A DNA stretch of 64,000 nucleotides from Cellulomonas sp. 73-92 (GTDB taxonomy: Bacteria > Actinomycetota > Actinomycetes > Actinomycetales > Cellulomonadaceae): positions 248,850-312,849 of the forward strand of contig NZ_MKTH01000014.1 in the NCBI RefSeq assembly GCF_001898175.1. Reading direction: 5' to 3'. Positions 52,303-64,000 of the stretch are shown piece by piece. How positions within the stretch are numbered: the stretch's first letter is position 1; each line of letters begins with the position of its first letter. The position numbers and the translations under genes were made by a program. The notes under the pieces are model-generated. The model had not been told where the DNA came from and did no database searches. It saw nothing but the letters and a program-made list of their open reading frames with translations.

Positions 52303-54369
52303 TCAGCGCCGCTCCGGCGTACCGGAGAGCTCCACGCGGACCGGCGCGTCGGTGCCGACGTGGGCCGACCCGTCGCGGTCCAGCCGGACGTCGAGCCGCC
52401 GCCCGGCCAGGCGCAGGCCGCGCACGACGAGCGGGCGCGGCGTCGTCGCGGCGGGCGAGACGCGCAGCACGCCGCCGGGCACGTCGGGCGCCAGCCCGAG
52501 CGCCGACGTCAGCACCGTCACCACCGCCGCGGCCGACCACGCCTGCGGGCGGCACGCGGCCGGGTAGGGCACCGTGCGCGGCACGTCCTCGACCGAGTCG
52601 CCGCTCCACAGCTCCGGCAGGCGCCAGCCGAGGTCGACGGACGCCGCCAGCAGGCCGTCGGCGAGGGTCGCCGCCGCCTCGTCGTGCCCGGTGCGCGCCA
52701 GGCCGGCCACCGCGATCGCGGTGTCGTGCGGCCACACCGACCCGCCGTGGTAGCGCAGCGGCCAGTAGCCCGCCGACGACGAGCTCATGGTGCGCAGCCC
52801 GCGGCCCGACGAGAGGTCGGGGCTCACCAGCCGGGCCGCGACGACGTCCTCCTCCTCCCGGCTGAGCAGGCCGGTGCCGAGCAGGTGGCCCATGTTGCTC
52901 GTCACCGAGTCGACGAGCCGCTTGTCGCCGTCCAGCGCGATGCCCGGGTAGTCGCCGTCGGGCTCGTGCACCCAGAACTGTCGGCGGAAGCGCTCGGCGA
53001 GGCGCGCCGCCCACTCGCGCCAGCGGTCGGCGCCGGGCCGGCCGAAGGCCTCCAGCAGCGCAGCGCCGCCGATCGCCGCCTCGTGCGCGTACCCCTGCAC
53101 CTCGGACAGCGCGATGGTGCCCTGCGCGAGCCGACCGTCCCGCCACTGCACCGAGTCGCCCGAGTCCTTCCAGCCCTGGTTGGCCAGGCCGTGCCCGGAC
53201 TCGTCGACGTACTCCAGGAAGCCGTCGCCGTCGGCGTCCCCCGAGTCGGCCATCCAGGCGAGGGCCGCCTCGGCGGCGGGCAGCAGGGCCTCGACGTCGG
53301 CGGCGTCCATGCCCCACCGCCACGCGTCGTGCAGCAGGCACACCCACAGCGGGGTGGCGTCGATGGTGCCGTAGTACAGGGGCGGCAGCGTCACGCCGCC
53401 GCCGATCGCGAACGTCTGTCGTCGCAGCTCGTGGAGGATCTTGCCCGGCTGCTCGGCGGTCGCGGTGTCCCGCACCCGGCCCTGACGGGCGGCGAGGGTG
53501 CGCAGCGTGCCGCGGGCGAGGTCGGTGCCCAGCGGCAGCAGCATCCGGGCGGCCCACAGCGAGTCGCGGCCGAACAGCGTGAAGAACCACGGCGCCCCCG
53601 CCGCCAGGAACACCTCGTCGGGGGCGAACGTCGCGGACATCCGCAGCGCGGCGAGGTCGCCGAGCCCGCGCAGCAGCATCTGCGGCAGGCGCTTGTCGAC
53701 CGCGGCCACCTCGGGCACGGACCACTCCACGTCGGGGCTGGCCGGCGCCGTGACGACCGGCGCGTGCTGCACGGCGCGCAGGTACCAGGCGGCCTCGGCC
53801 GGTTCGCCGGTGCGCGCCTCCAGGTCCCACTCGAGCAGCGCGTGGCTGGAGTCCTCCCCGGCGATCACCCGTGCGCCCGGCGCCCTGACGACGACGTCGA
53901 CGGAGCCCGCGGTCCACCGCACGCCGTCCGGCTCGATCGCCACCGGGGGCGCCGATGTCGGCAGGCCGCGCTTGATCTGCTCGAGCGCCCCTTCGTCGGA
54001 CCGGATCCGCACCGCCAGGCGCCCGACGACGGGCTCCGCGGTCGAGCACGAGAGCCGCAGCACCTCGTCGATCCCCTCGGGGTGTGCGGTGCGGATGCGG
54101 TCGAGCCGCGCCGTCGGGTCGGCCCCGGGCCCGTCGATCCCCCGGACCGCGGCGACGACGTGGACCTCCTGCCGGCCGGACGGCGCGGCCTGGATCGCCT
54201 CCGGCTCGGCGCCGCTCACCGTGAGCACGGCCTGCGACAGGACGCGCACGTCGCCGTGGTAGAAGCCCTCGGCACCGGCCCCGCGCACCTGTCCGTCGCG
54301 TGCCGACCACGCCTGCGACGGGGCCTGCACGGCCGCGAGGAGCACGTGGAGGAAGGGCTGCAGGTCCAT
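52303..54369 (-). CDS. Glycogen debranching-like protein (GDE N-terminal domain plus alpha/alpha-barrel glucosidase)
   Basis: A 688-residue protein: an N-terminal beta-rich glycogen-debranching domain ([29 protein letters not shown]) and a C-terminal (alpha/alpha)6 barrel with [55 protein letters not shown] and [19 protein letters not shown]. This is the amylo-alpha-1,6-glucosidase / GH63-like type. No signal peptide, so it is cytoplasmic. AAGGGAG 5 nt upstream fixes the ATG. Divergent from the sugar ABC importer, it probably degrades the imported sugar. Confidence 0.85.
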   Translation of the reverse strand: MDLQPFLHVLLAAVQAPSQAWSARDGQVRGAGAEGFYHGDVRVLSQAVLTVSGAEPEAIQAAPSGRQEVHVVAAVRGIDGPGADPTARLDRIRTAHPEGIDEVLRLSCSTAEPVVGRLAVRIRSDEGALEQIKRGLPTSAPPVAIEPDGVRWTAGSVDVVVRAPGARVIAGEDSSHALLEWDLEARTGEPAEAAWYLRAVQHAPVVTAPASPDVEWSVPEVAAVDKRLPQMLLRGLGDLAALRMSATFAPDEVFLAAGAPWFFTLFGRDSLWAARMLLPLGTDLARGTLRTLAARQGRVRDTATAEQPGKILHELRRQTFAIGGGVTLPPLYYGTIDATPLWVCLLHDAWRWGMDAADVEALLPAAEAALAWMADSGDADGDGFLEYVDESGHGLANQGWKDSGDSVQWRDGRLAQGTIALSEVQGYAHEAAIGGAALLEAFGRPGADRWREWAARLAERFRRQFWVHEPDGDYPGIALDGDKRLVDSVTSNMGHLLGTGLLSREEEDVVAARLVSPDLSSGRGLRTMSSSSAGYWPLRYHGGSVWPHDTAIAVAGLARTGHDEAAATLADGLLAASVDLGWRLPELWSGDSVEDVPRTVPYPAACRPQAWSAAAVVTVLTSALGLAPDVPGGVLRVSPAATTPRPLVVRGLRLAGRRLDVRLDRDGSAHVGTDAPVRVELSGTPERR

Positions 54370-54551
54370 CGTCGCTCCCTTGCGGGCGCCGGCGGACGGC
54401 GCCACCGACGTCCAACGTAGGCCGCGCCTCCCCATCCCGCCCGTCGGTCACGATCCGGTCACGGTCGCCGAGCGGACCCGCGGGAGGCGACTTAGCGTCA
54501 TGAAAGCGGACGTCGCGCAGGGGCGGTGTCCGGACGTCGAAGGAGCGGCAC

Positions 54552-55823
54552 ATGCGCGCACATCTCATGGCGCGTCGCCTCGGTGGCCTCACCGCTGGCA
54601 TCGCCGGCCTGATGGCTCTGGCAGCTTGCGGATCCGGGTTCTCCGGTGGTGGCACGTCCCCGACCGGCACGGCCGGCGGCACGGGTGGGGGGTCCGGCTC
54701 GTTGACCGTCCTCATCGGGTCCAGCGGCGACGCGGAGACCCAGGCCGTCACCCAGGCGGTCTCGTCCTGGTCCGCGACCTCGGGCACACCGGCGACGGTG
54801 CGTCCTGCCTCGAACCTCAACCAGGAGCTGGCACAAGGCTTCGCCTCCGGGCAGCCGCCGGACGTGTTCTACGTCAGCGCGGACTCGTTCCAGGGCTACG
54901 CCGCCAACGGCTCCCTGCTCGCGTACGGGGACAAGCTCGGCGCGGTGTCGGACTTCTACCCCTCGCTCGTGCAGCAGTTCACGTACAAGGGCAAGCTCTA
55001 CTGCGCGCCGAAGGACTTCTCGACGCTCGCCCTCGTCATCAACACCGACGACTGGACCGCGGCGGGCCTGACCGACGCGGACATCCCCACCACGTGGGAC
55101 CAGCTGGCGGCCGACGCCAAGAAGCTCACCGGCAACGGCCGGGTGGGGCTGGCCTTCAACGGTGAGTACGCCCGCATCGGGGTGTTCCTCGCGCAGGCCG
55201 GCGGCACCATGGTCAGCGCCGACGGCAAGACCGCCACCGTCGACAGCAGCGCCAACGTCGCGGCGCTGACCTACGTCCAGACGCACCTCAAGGACGGCAC
55301 GTTCGCGTACGCGTCCACCGTCGGGGCGGGCTGGGGCGGCGAGGCGTTCGGGACCGGGAAGGCCGCGATGACCATCGAGGGCAACTGGATCACCGGCGCC
55401 ATGACGTCGAACTACCCGAACGTCAAGTACAAAGTGGTCCCGCTGCCCGCGGGCCCGGGCGGCAAGGGCACGCTCCAGTTCACCAACTGCTGGGGCATCG
55501 CGGCCGACTCGAAGAACCAGGACAAGGCCATCGACCTCGTCAAGTACCTCACCGCGACCGACCGCCAGGTCGGCTTCGCCAAGGCGTTCGGCGTCATGCC
55601 GTCCGTGCAGTCCGCCGCAGCGGCCTACAAGTCGCAGTTCCCGGAGCTGACGGCGTTCATCGACTCGGCGTCGTTCGCGCAGAACACGGTCACGGCGAAC
55701 GGTGCCGCGGCCGTCATCACCGACTTCAACTCCAAGCTCGAGGGCTTGGCCACGGGCGACCCGAAGGCGATCCTCTCGTCCGTCCAGACGAACCTGCAGG
55801 CCGTCCTCAACCAGAACCAGTAG
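54552..55823 (+). CDS. Sugar ABC transporter substrate-binding lipoprotein
   Basis: A 423-residue extracellular solute-binding protein (family 1). Signal peptide with lipobox LAAC, modified Cys26, then a Gly/Ser/Thr linker. Binding-domain marks: [62 protein letters not shown] and [24 protein letters not shown], as in maltose/cellobiose-type binders. AAGGAG 8 nt upstream supports the ATG. First gene of the importer operon. Confidence 0.93.
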   Translation: MRAHLMARRLGGLTAGIAGLMALAACGSGFSGGGTSPTGTAGGTGGGSGSLTVLIGSSGDAETQAVTQAVSSWSATSGTPATVRPASNLNQELAQGFASGQPPDVFYVSADSFQGYAANGSLLAYGDKLGAVSDFYPSLVQQFTYKGKLYCAPKDFSTLALVINTDDWTAAGLTDADIPTTWDQLAADAKKLTGNGRVGLAFNGEYARIGVFLAQAGGTMVSADGKTATVDSSANVAALTYVQTHLKDGTFAYASTVGAGWGGEAFGTGKAAMTIEGNWITGAMTSNYPNVKYKVVPLPAGPGGKGTLQFTNCWGIAADSKNQDKAIDLVKYLTATDRQVGFAKAFGVMPSVQSAAAAYKSQFPELTAFIDSASFAQNTVTANGAAAVITDFNSKLEGLATGDPKAILSSVQTNLQAVLNQNQ

Positions 55824-55874
55824 GCGACGCGGGGTGACCGGGCACGTTCCGCCCGGCCACCCCGCGGCCGTCGC
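55824..55874 (+). other. Intercistronic stem-loop between binding-protein and permease genes
   Basis: A long hairpin begins right after the stop: GCGACG pairs with CGTCGC, CGGGGTG with CACCCCG and CCGGGC with GCCCGG around a 7-nt loop (19 pairs, one mismatch, one 4-nt bulge). Such structures usually make the binding-protein mRNA more abundant than the permease mRNA. Confidence 0.7.
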
Positions 55875-55895
55875 CTCGGGACGTGGGAGGCAAGG

Positions 55896-56990
55896 ATGAC
55901 TGCCGTCGCGGCCGGCCCGGTCCGGCGGAGGAAGTACCGCTCGGTCACGCGGCGCAACGGCGCCGGCTGGGTCTTCATCGCCCCGGCGGTCGTGCTGCTG
56001 GTCGTCTTCCTCGTGGTGCCCGTGCTCATGGCGCTGTGGGTGAGCTTCTCCGACTGGAGGGGCCGAGGCAGCCCCCTGGCCGCGGGCGTCAGCTTCGTCG
56101 GCTTCAAGAACTACTCGACGCTGCTCCTCGGCGGCGGCCTGACGACCGCGGACCTGGGGACGTCGCTGCGCAACAACTTCTACTACGTGCTCTTCGTCGT
56201 GCCCGTCCAGACGGTGCTCTCCCTGGTGCTCGCGTTCCTGGTCAACCGCAGGATGCTGCGCGGCAAGGGCTTCTTCCGCACGGCGTACTACTTCCCCTCG
56301 GTCACCAGCTCGGTCGCGATCACCGTGCTGTGGCTGTTCCTGTTCACGTCGACGGGCGCGATCAACGGCGTCCTCGGGTGGGTCGGCTGGCACGGACCGA
56401 ACTGGTTCAGCGAGCCGAGCGGCCTCATCCACCTGCTGCTCGGCAAGCTCGGCGTGCAGCAGCCGCCCGGCCCGCTGGCGAACCACGGGTTCGTCGGCAT
56501 CTCGTGGTGGGAGTGGCTGGCCGGCCCGTCGGTCGCCATGACGGCCTTCATCCTCATGGCGGTCTTCACCACGTCCGGCACCTTCATGCTGCTGTTCCTC
56601 GCCGCGCTGCAGTCCATCCCGGCGGACGTCGACGAGGCGGCGATGATGGACGGCGCGACCGCGTTCCAGCGCTTCCGCCGCATCACGGTGCCGATGCTGC
56701 GCCCGACGATCTTCACGGTCGTGACGCTCGGGCTCATCGGGTGCTGGCAGGTGTTCGACCAGATCTACACCGGGACCCAGGGCGGCCCCGGGAAGACGAC
56801 CCTCACCCCGGCCTTCCTCTCCTACCAGAGCGCCTTCAACGAGCAGAAGTGGGGCTCGGGCGCCGCGGTGGCGTTCATCCTCTTCGTCATCATCGTGGTG
56901 TTCACCGTGCTGCAGCGCCTGGTGCTGCGGGAGCGGGACACCGTCCCGCGCCGCAAGCGGTTCGTGCGCGGGGAGGGGGGCACGCGATGA
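55896..56990 (+). CDS. Sugar ABC transporter permease (MalF-type)
   Basis: A 364-residue inner-membrane permease with six or more helices (AGWVFIAPAVVLLVVFLVVPVLMALWVSF at the N terminus). The EAA loop contacting the ATPase is VDEAAMMDGATAFQRFRRITVPML. It is longer than usual because of a roughly 50-residue loop (SEPSGLIHLLLGKLGVQQPPGPLANHG). Start from GGGAGG upstream of the ATG. Its stop overlaps the next permease (ATGA). Confidence 0.93.
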   Translation: MTAVAAGPVRRRKYRSVTRRNGAGWVFIAPAVVLLVVFLVVPVLMALWVSFSDWRGRGSPLAAGVSFVGFKNYSTLLLGGGLTTADLGTSLRNNFYYVLFVVPVQTVLSLVLAFLVNRRMLRGKGFFRTAYYFPSVTSSVAITVLWLFLFTSTGAINGVLGWVGWHGPNWFSEPSGLIHLLLGKLGVQQPPGPLANHGFVGISWWEWLAGPSVAMTAFILMAVFTTSGTFMLLFLAALQSIPADVDEAAMMDGATAFQRFRRITVPMLRPTIFTVVTLGLIGCWQVFDQIYTGTQGGPGKTTLTPAFLSYQSAFNEQKWGSGAAVAFILFVIIVVFTVLQRLVLRERDTVPRRKRFVRGEGGTR

Positions 56991-57880
56991 GCGCCACCAC
57001 GACCGCGTCGCCGACGACGACCACGCCGCGGCGGACCGTCACGGAGCGGCGCCGGCCGCACCGGGCCGGCACCATCGCCGTCTACGTGGTGCTCGTCGTC
57101 ATCGCCGTCGCGTACATCTACCCGTTCCTCATCCAGGTCGTGACGAGCTTCAAGACCGACGCCGAGGCGCAGCAGAACGCGCTGTCCCTGTTCCCCAGGA
57201 CCTGGACCACCGCCGCCTACCAGAAGCTCTTCGGCAGCTCCGACTTCCCGCTCTGGTTCCGCAACTCGCTCATCGTCACCGTCTGCGTCACGGCCGGCCG
57301 CGTCTTCGTCGACTCGCTCGCGGGGTACGCCCTGTCGCGGCTGCGGTTCTTCGGCCGCAGCGTCGCCTTCGCCGCGCTGGTCGCGGTGATGGCCGTGCCC
57401 GGCGTCGTGCTGCTCATCCCGAAGTTCCTGGTCATCAACCAGCTCGGGATCTACAACTCGTTCGTCGGGCTCATCGTGCCGCTCATCGCGGACGCCGCCG
57501 GCATCTTCATCATGAAGAACTTCTTCGAGTCGATCCCCGCCTCGGTCGAGGAGGCGGCACGCATCGACGGCGCCGGGACGTTCCGGTTGTGGTGGTCGAT
57601 CGTCCTGCCCATGGCGACGCCGGCGCTCATCACCATCACGATCCTGGCGTTCCAGGGCTCGTGGAACGAGCTGTCCCACTTCATCGTCGCGTCGAGCGAC
57701 GCGCGCCTGTTCACCCTGACCAAGGGCGTCGCGCAGCTGGCCTCGGGCGGCCTGGGCTCGGGCACGCAGTACCCGCTGAAGCTCGCCGCGGCCGCGATCA
57801 TGACGATCCCCGTCGCCGTGCTCTTCTTCGTCTTCCAGCGCCGCATCATGGGCACCGGCGCGGGCGCGGTGAAGGAGTAG
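56987..57880 (+). CDS. Sugar ABC transporter permease (MalG-type)
   Basis: A 297-residue permease: a Thr-rich cytoplasmic N terminus, then TIAVYVVLVVIAVAYIYPFLIQVVTSFKTDAEAQ and the EAA loop VEEAARIDGAGTFRLWWSIVLPMATPAL. It partners with the MalF-type subunit by 4-base coupling. No ATPase gene follows; actinobacterial sugar importers of this type commonly use a shared MsiK-like ATPase encoded elsewhere. It ends 3 bp from the convergent DUF4126 gene. Confidence 0.94.
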   Translation: MSATTTASPTTTTPRRTVTERRRPHRAGTIAVYVVLVVIAVAYIYPFLIQVVTSFKTDAEAQQNALSLFPRTWTTAAYQKLFGSSDFPLWFRNSLIVTVCVTAGRVFVDSLAGYALSRLRFFGRSVAFAALVAVMAVPGVVLLIPKFLVINQLGIYNSFVGLIVPLIADAAGIFIMKNFFESIPASVEEAARIDGAGTFRLWWSIVLPMATPALITITILAFQGSWNELSHFIVASSDARLFTLTKGVAQLASGGLGSGTQYPLKLAAAAIMTIPVAVLFFVFQRRIMGTGAGAVKE

Positions 57881-57883
57881 GGC

Positions 57884-60733
<2,850 letters not shown>

Positions 60734-60737
<4 letters not shown>

Positions 60738-61408
60738 CGGCCGCCCCGTCCGACGCGGACGCCCGCGCCGAGCTCGTCGCGCTCGTGCGGCGCGGCATCG
60801 AGTGGCGGGTCGACGCCGGCCGGGTGCTCGACGCTCCCGCCACCGCTCGTCACGCGGCCGTCCTGGTGCTGTTCGGCCGCCTCGACGGCGTCCCCGCCCG
60901 CGCGGGCGGCCCGGTGCCGGCGGACCTCGACGTGCTGCTCCAGCGGCGCGCGGCCACCCTCGGCCACCACCCCGGGCAGGTGTCCTTCCCCGGCGGCGGG
61001 CTGGAGCCCGGTGAGACGGCGGAGCAGGCCGCGGTGCGCGAGGCGGTCGAGGAGACGGGGCTGGACCCGGCCGGCGTCGAGGTCCTCGGCACGCTCGCGG
61101 ATCTCGCGCTGCCGGTCAGCAACCACCGCGTGACGCCGGTGCCGGCCTGGTGGGCGCGCCCCTCGGCGGTGGCCGCGGTCGACCACGCCGAGACCGTCGA
61201 CGTCTTCCGCGTCCCGGTCGCCGACCTCCTGGACCCGGCCAACCGGGCGGTCGTCGTCCACCGGCGGGCCGGCGCCACCGTGCGCACGCCCGCCTTCGAG
61301 GTGGCCGGCATCCTCGTCTGGGGCTTCACGGCGATGGTGCTCGACGGCCTCTTCGACGCGGTCGGCTGGACCCGCCCCTGGTCGCACGAGCGCGTCGTCG
61401 TGCCGTGA
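60734..61408 (+). CDS. NUDIX hydrolase, CoA pyrophosphatase (NudL-like)
   Basis: A 224-residue Nudix enzyme. The CoA-specific signature LLQRRAATLGHHPGQVSFPGG precedes the Nudix box GLEPGETAEQAAVREAVEETGL, the arrangement of the UPF0035/NudL CoA and nucleoside diphosphate-X hydrolases. It likely cleaves CoA or its derivatives to phosphopantetheine and 3',5'-ADP. GTG start overlaps the amidotransferase stop by 4 bp; its own stop overlaps the next gene. Confidence 0.9.
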
Positions 61409-62298
61409 CCCACCCGCTGCACGAGATCGCCGTCGACGAGGCCCTGGTCCGCGCGCTGCTGGCCGGGCAGCACCCGGACCTCGCCGGCCTGCCCCTGGTG
61501 CGCGCCGCGCAGGGCTGGGACAACGTCACGTTCCGGCTCGGCGACGACCTCGCGGTCCGGCTGCCCGCCCGCGCGGTCGCCGCTCCCCTGGTGGAGCACG
61601 AGCAGCGCTGGCTGCCCGTGCTGGCACCCCTGCTGCCCGTGGCGGTGCCGGTCCCGGTGCGGCTCGGTCGCCCCGGTCGTGGCTTCCCGTGGCCGTGGAG
61701 CGTCGTCGCCTGGATCGAGGGCACACCGGCCGACGAGCTGACGGCCGCCGAGCGTGACGTCTGGGCCGCGGAGCTGGCCGGCGCCCTGGCGGCGCTGCAC
61801 CGGCCGGCACCCGCCGAGGCACCCGCCAACCCCTTCCGGGGCGTCCCGCTCGCCACGCGCGACGACGTCGTCTCCGCGCGGCTGGCGGCCCACCCGGCCC
61901 ACGACGTGCTTCTCGACACCTGGCGGCAGGGGCTGGCGGCGCCGGCGTGGGACGGCCCGGCGGTGTGGCTGCACGGCGACCCACACCCGGCGAACCTCCT
62001 GGCAGCCGACGACGGCCTCGCGGGGATCCTCGACTTCGGCGACGTCGCCGCGGGCGACCCGGCGTCGGACCTCGGTGCCGCGTGGGCGACGTTCACCGCC
62101 ACCGGCCGCGCCCGGTTCTGGGCGGCGTACGCCGCGGCGTCCTCGCTCTCGCCTGACCGGCTGGCCGCGCTCCATGTCCGGGCGCGCGCCTGGGCCGCCG
62201 CGCTGGTGCCGCCCTACACGGCGCACCCGGACGAGCACCCGGGCCTCGCGGCGGCGGGCGCCCACGCGCTCCGCGAGCTCGCGTCCGACCTCCGCTGA
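61405..62298 (+). CDS. Aminoglycoside phosphotransferase-fold protein
   Basis: A 297-residue APH-family kinase-like protein: QGWDNVTFRLGDDLAVRLPAR (nucleotide Lys replaced by Arg), WIEGTPADELT, catalytic WLHGDPHPANLLAADDGLAGILDFGDVAAGDPASDLG. This family phosphorylates antibiotics, sugars or amino alcohols; resistance is not implied. GTG start overlaps the Nudix gene by 4 bp. Last gene of the guaB1 operon. Confidence 0.88.
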   Translation: MTHPLHEIAVDEALVRALLAGQHPDLAGLPLVRAAQGWDNVTFRLGDDLAVRLPARAVAAPLVEHEQRWLPVLAPLLPVAVPVPVRLGRPGRGFPWPWSVVAWIEGTPADELTAAERDVWAAELAGALAALHRPAPAEAPANPFRGVPLATRDDVVSARLAAHPAHDVLLDTWRQGLAAPAWDGPAVWLHGDPHPANLLAADDGLAGILDFGDVAAGDPASDLGAAWATFTATGRARFWAAYAAASSLSPDRLAALHVRARAWAAALVPPYTAHPDEHPGLAAAGAHALRELASDLR

Positions 62299-62318
62299 GG
62301 CGGCGCCGGCCGGCCGCC
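62299..62318. terminator. Bidirectional hairpin terminator
   Basis: GGCGGC/GCCGCC with an 8-nt loop immediately after the APH stop, in the 25-bp gap before the convergent ABC permease end. Confidence 0.45.
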
Positions 62319-62323
62319 CGCGG

Positions 62324-63076
62324 TCACTGCCGGGCGCGGCCCCGGCGCGTGGCCCACATCGCCAGGACGGCGAAGACGGCGACCCACGCCACCCAGTTGA
62401 GGACCAGCGTCCACATCGGGTCGACGTGCGTGCTGGTCACCGAGTGCCCCTGCATCTGCGGCCAGCGCGCCAGCCCCGCGTACCCGTACATCGGCGTCCA
62501 CCGGGCGATCTGCTGCACGGTGCCGGAGAGCGGGACGAAGAGGTTGCCGAAGAACGCCCACACCACGAGCGAGGCCGAGGCGACGCCGATGGCGCTCTCG
62601 GAGTGGAACAGCTGCGCGATGACCAGGCCGTACAGCGCGAAGATCGACGACCCCAGCCACGTGACGAGGAAGGTCGCCAGCCACACCCAGGGCTCCGTGA
62701 CCCGCGCACCGGTGGCGGCGCCGACCACGGTGACCGCCAGCGCCCCGACCGCCGACACCACCAGCGCCACGACCACCTTGGTCGCGACGAACCCCGGCGG
62801 CCGCAGGGGCGTCAGGGCGAGCTGTCGCCCCCACCCCTGGAGCAGCTCCATCGCGGCGGAGGCGGCGATGGACGTCGCAGCGATCGACGCCCCGTACGCC
62901 GCCATCGCGGTCATGACGTAGAACCGGGTGTCGCCCCTCCCGACGGCGTCGGCGCTCGCGCCGAACGCGGTGCCGAAGAGGACGTACATCACCACCGGGA
63001 GGGCGATGACGAACGAGATGTACATCCCGTCGCGCAGCTGCCGTACCAGGTCGATCCGCAGGTAGGTCGCGTTCAC
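62324..63076 (-). CDS. ABC-2 type transporter permease
   Basis: A 250-residue membrane protein with six hydrophobic segments (GMYISFVIALPVVMYVLFGTAF; VVVALVVSAVGALAVTVVGAATG; TFLVTWLGSSIFALYGLVIAQLF; WTLVLNWVAWVAVFAVLAMWAT), the ABC-2 exporter layout. GTG start overlaps the ATPase stop by 4 bp. Substrate unknown; drug or lipid export is common. Confidence 0.88.
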   Translation of the reverse strand: MNATYLRIDLVRQLRDGMYISFVIALPVVMYVLFGTAFGASADAVGRGDTRFYVMTAMAAYGASIAATSIAASAAMELLQGWGRQLALTPLRPPGFVATKVVVALVVSAVGALAVTVVGAATGARVTEPWVWLATFLVTWLGSSIFALYGLVIAQLFHSESAIGVASASLVVWAFFGNLFVPLSGTVQQIARWTPMYGYAGLARWPQMQGHSVTSTHVDPMWTLVLNWVAWVAVFAVLAMWATRRGRARQ

Positions 63077-63993
63077 TCCCCGTCCCCCTCCCCCGTCAGT
63101 GCGAGGAACGCCGACTCGAGCGTCGGGGCGGCGATCTCCAGGTCGTGCCCGCCGAGCTCGGTGAGCAGGATGCGGGCGACGTCGTCGGACGAGGTCCCGT
63201 TGACCGTGACGCGCTCACCCTCGCGGTGCACCTCGCGCACTCCCGGCACCGCCCGCAGCCGGTCGAGCACACCGTCGGCCGCACCGGGCACCGTGGCGAG
63301 GACCGTGCGGTCGCCGACGAGGCCCCGCAGCTGGGCCGTCGGCCCGTCCGCCAGGATCCGGCCGTGGTCGATGAGCACCGTCCGCGGCGCGAACGCCTGG
63401 GCTTCCTCGAGGTAGTGCGTCGCGAACAGCACGGTCCGGCCGTCGCGCGTCTCCTCGTGCATGGTCTCCCAGAAGGAGCGCCGCGCGCCGACGTCCATCC
63501 CCGCCGTCGGCTCGTCGAGCACGAGCACCTGCGGGTCGGGCAGCAGCGCCAGCGCGAACCGCAGCCGCTGCTGCTCGCCGCCGGAGCAGGCGCGCACCTT
63601 GCGCCGCGCCAGGTCCGTGACGCCGGCCCGTTCCATGACGACGGCCATCCGGCCCTGCGCGCCGTGCAGCGCCGCGATCGCCAGCACGGTCTCGCCGACG
63701 GTGAGGTCGCGCAGCAGCCCGCCCGACTGGAGCACCGCGGAGACGCGCCCGCCGCGGGCCGCGGTCTCCGGGGTGCCCCCGAGGACCTCGACGGTCCCCT
63801 CGGTCGGGGCGATGAGCCCGAGCACCATGTCGAGCGTCGTCGTCTTGCCGGCGCCGTTCGGGCCGAGGACCGCGACGATCTCCCCCGCCTCGACGGTGAG
63901 GTCGATCCCGTCGACGGCGACCACGGGCGCGGCCGCGGACGAGTACACCTTGCGGACGCCGCGCAGCGACAACGCGGGAGGGGACGGGGTCAC
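63073..63993 (-). CDS. ABC transporter ATP-binding protein
   Basis: A 306-residue ATPase of the CcmA/DrrA class: Walker A LGPNGAGKTT, signature ACSGGEQQRLRFALALLPDPQVLVLDEPTAGMD (Walker B), H-loop LFATHYLEEA. The C-terminal 80 residues are a DrrA-like regulatory extension. GTG at 63993 is the likely start, only 7 bases from the window end, so an upstream start cannot be ruled out. Two-component operons often have a TetR or histidine-kinase gene beyond; this cannot be seen here. Confidence 0.92.
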   Translation of the reverse strand: MTPSPPALSLRGVRKVYSSAAAPVVAVDGIDLTVEAGEIVAVLGPNGAGKTTTLDMVLGLIAPTEGTVEVLGGTPETAARGGRVSAVLQSGGLLRDLTVGETVLAIAALHGAQGRMAVVMERAGVTDLARRKVRACSGGEQQRLRFALALLPDPQVLVLDEPTAGMDVGARRSFWETMHEETRDGRTVLFATHYLEEAQAFAPRTVLIDHGRILADGPTAQLRGLVGDRTVLATVPGAADGVLDRLRAVPGVREVHREGERVTVNGTSSDDVARILLTELGGHDLEIAAPTLESAFLALTGEGDGE

Positions 63994-64000
63994 GGTGCCA

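Noticed and set aside
61405..62298. Antibiotic-resistance gene call for the APH-fold protein
   Set aside because: The fold is shared by many metabolic kinases and the operon context is purine/CoA metabolism.

Overview
The window is very G+C-rich and densely coded. It carries GTG starts, 4-base ATGA/GTGA gene overlaps, an RbpA gene, a GarA/OdhI-type FHA gene, the DUF881/small-basic-protein cluster and DUF3000. All of these point to an actinobacterium. The two pyruvate formate-lyase genes, GlgX, the ABC sugar importer without its own ATPase and the cell-wall genes suggest a facultatively anaerobic, polysaccharide-using member of the Micrococcales, for example a Cellulomonas-like organism. That taxonomic placement is inference. 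I see no prophage, IS element, CRISPR array, rRNA or tRNA; this looks like ordinary chromosome.

Layout. 1-6 kb: the end of a HelY-type helicase, an amidohydrolase, then lipoprotein acyltransferase (lnt) coupled to polyprenol-phosphate-mannose synthase, meeting rbpA head-on. 6-13 kb: small housekeeping and hypothetical genes, a UvrA-like ABC ATPase, a lone ABC membrane domain and a ParA ATPase. An intergenic 28-bp site at 11437-11464 looks like a chromosomal dif (XerCD) site. 13.2-18.7 kb (minus strand): the conserved actinobacterial block pgsA-like / DUF881 / small basic protein / DUF881 / FHA (garA) / MerR (ftsR) / bifunctional nuclease / MerR. It corresponds to M. tuberculosis Rv1822-Rv1830, but gcvH is missing and an 11-bp tandem repeat sits where gcvH would be. 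18.7-31 kb: CoA-binding protein, DEAD-box helicase, threonine aldolase, Dps, App1, GlgX, ZapE, RibD-like reductase and an ATP-grasp ligase.

31-36.4 kb (minus strand): a tightly coupled operon of 6-phosphogluconate dehydrogenase, FemX-type aminoacyltransferase, MurJ flippase and a DegT-type PLP protein. It faces the ATP-grasp ligase and reads as a peptidoglycan-bridge neighbourhood. 36.5-44.5 kb: DUF3000, a LuxR-type regulator, RNase D, a FadB-type beta-oxidation enzyme, a DUF222/HNH protein and a PLP decarboxylase. 44.6-50.3 kb: the fermentation locus, with a canonical pflB, pflA and a second pflB-like gene whose active site is Cys-Ala instead of Cys-Cys. Shared upstream motifs and a CRP-type site sit nearby. 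50.3-64 kb: dxs, a glucosidase-like enzyme divergent from a sugar ABC importer, DUF4126, a four-gene coupled operon (GuaB1, glutamine amidotransferase, CoA-type Nudix, aminoglycoside-phosphotransferase fold) and an ABC-2 type exporter pair.

Regulation. Many genes begin 6-8 nt after a TAnnnT hexamer with no Shine-Dalgarno, which is the leaderless-transcript pattern of Actinobacteria. Others have clear GGAGG sites. Starts below were chosen with this in mind, and alternatives are stated.
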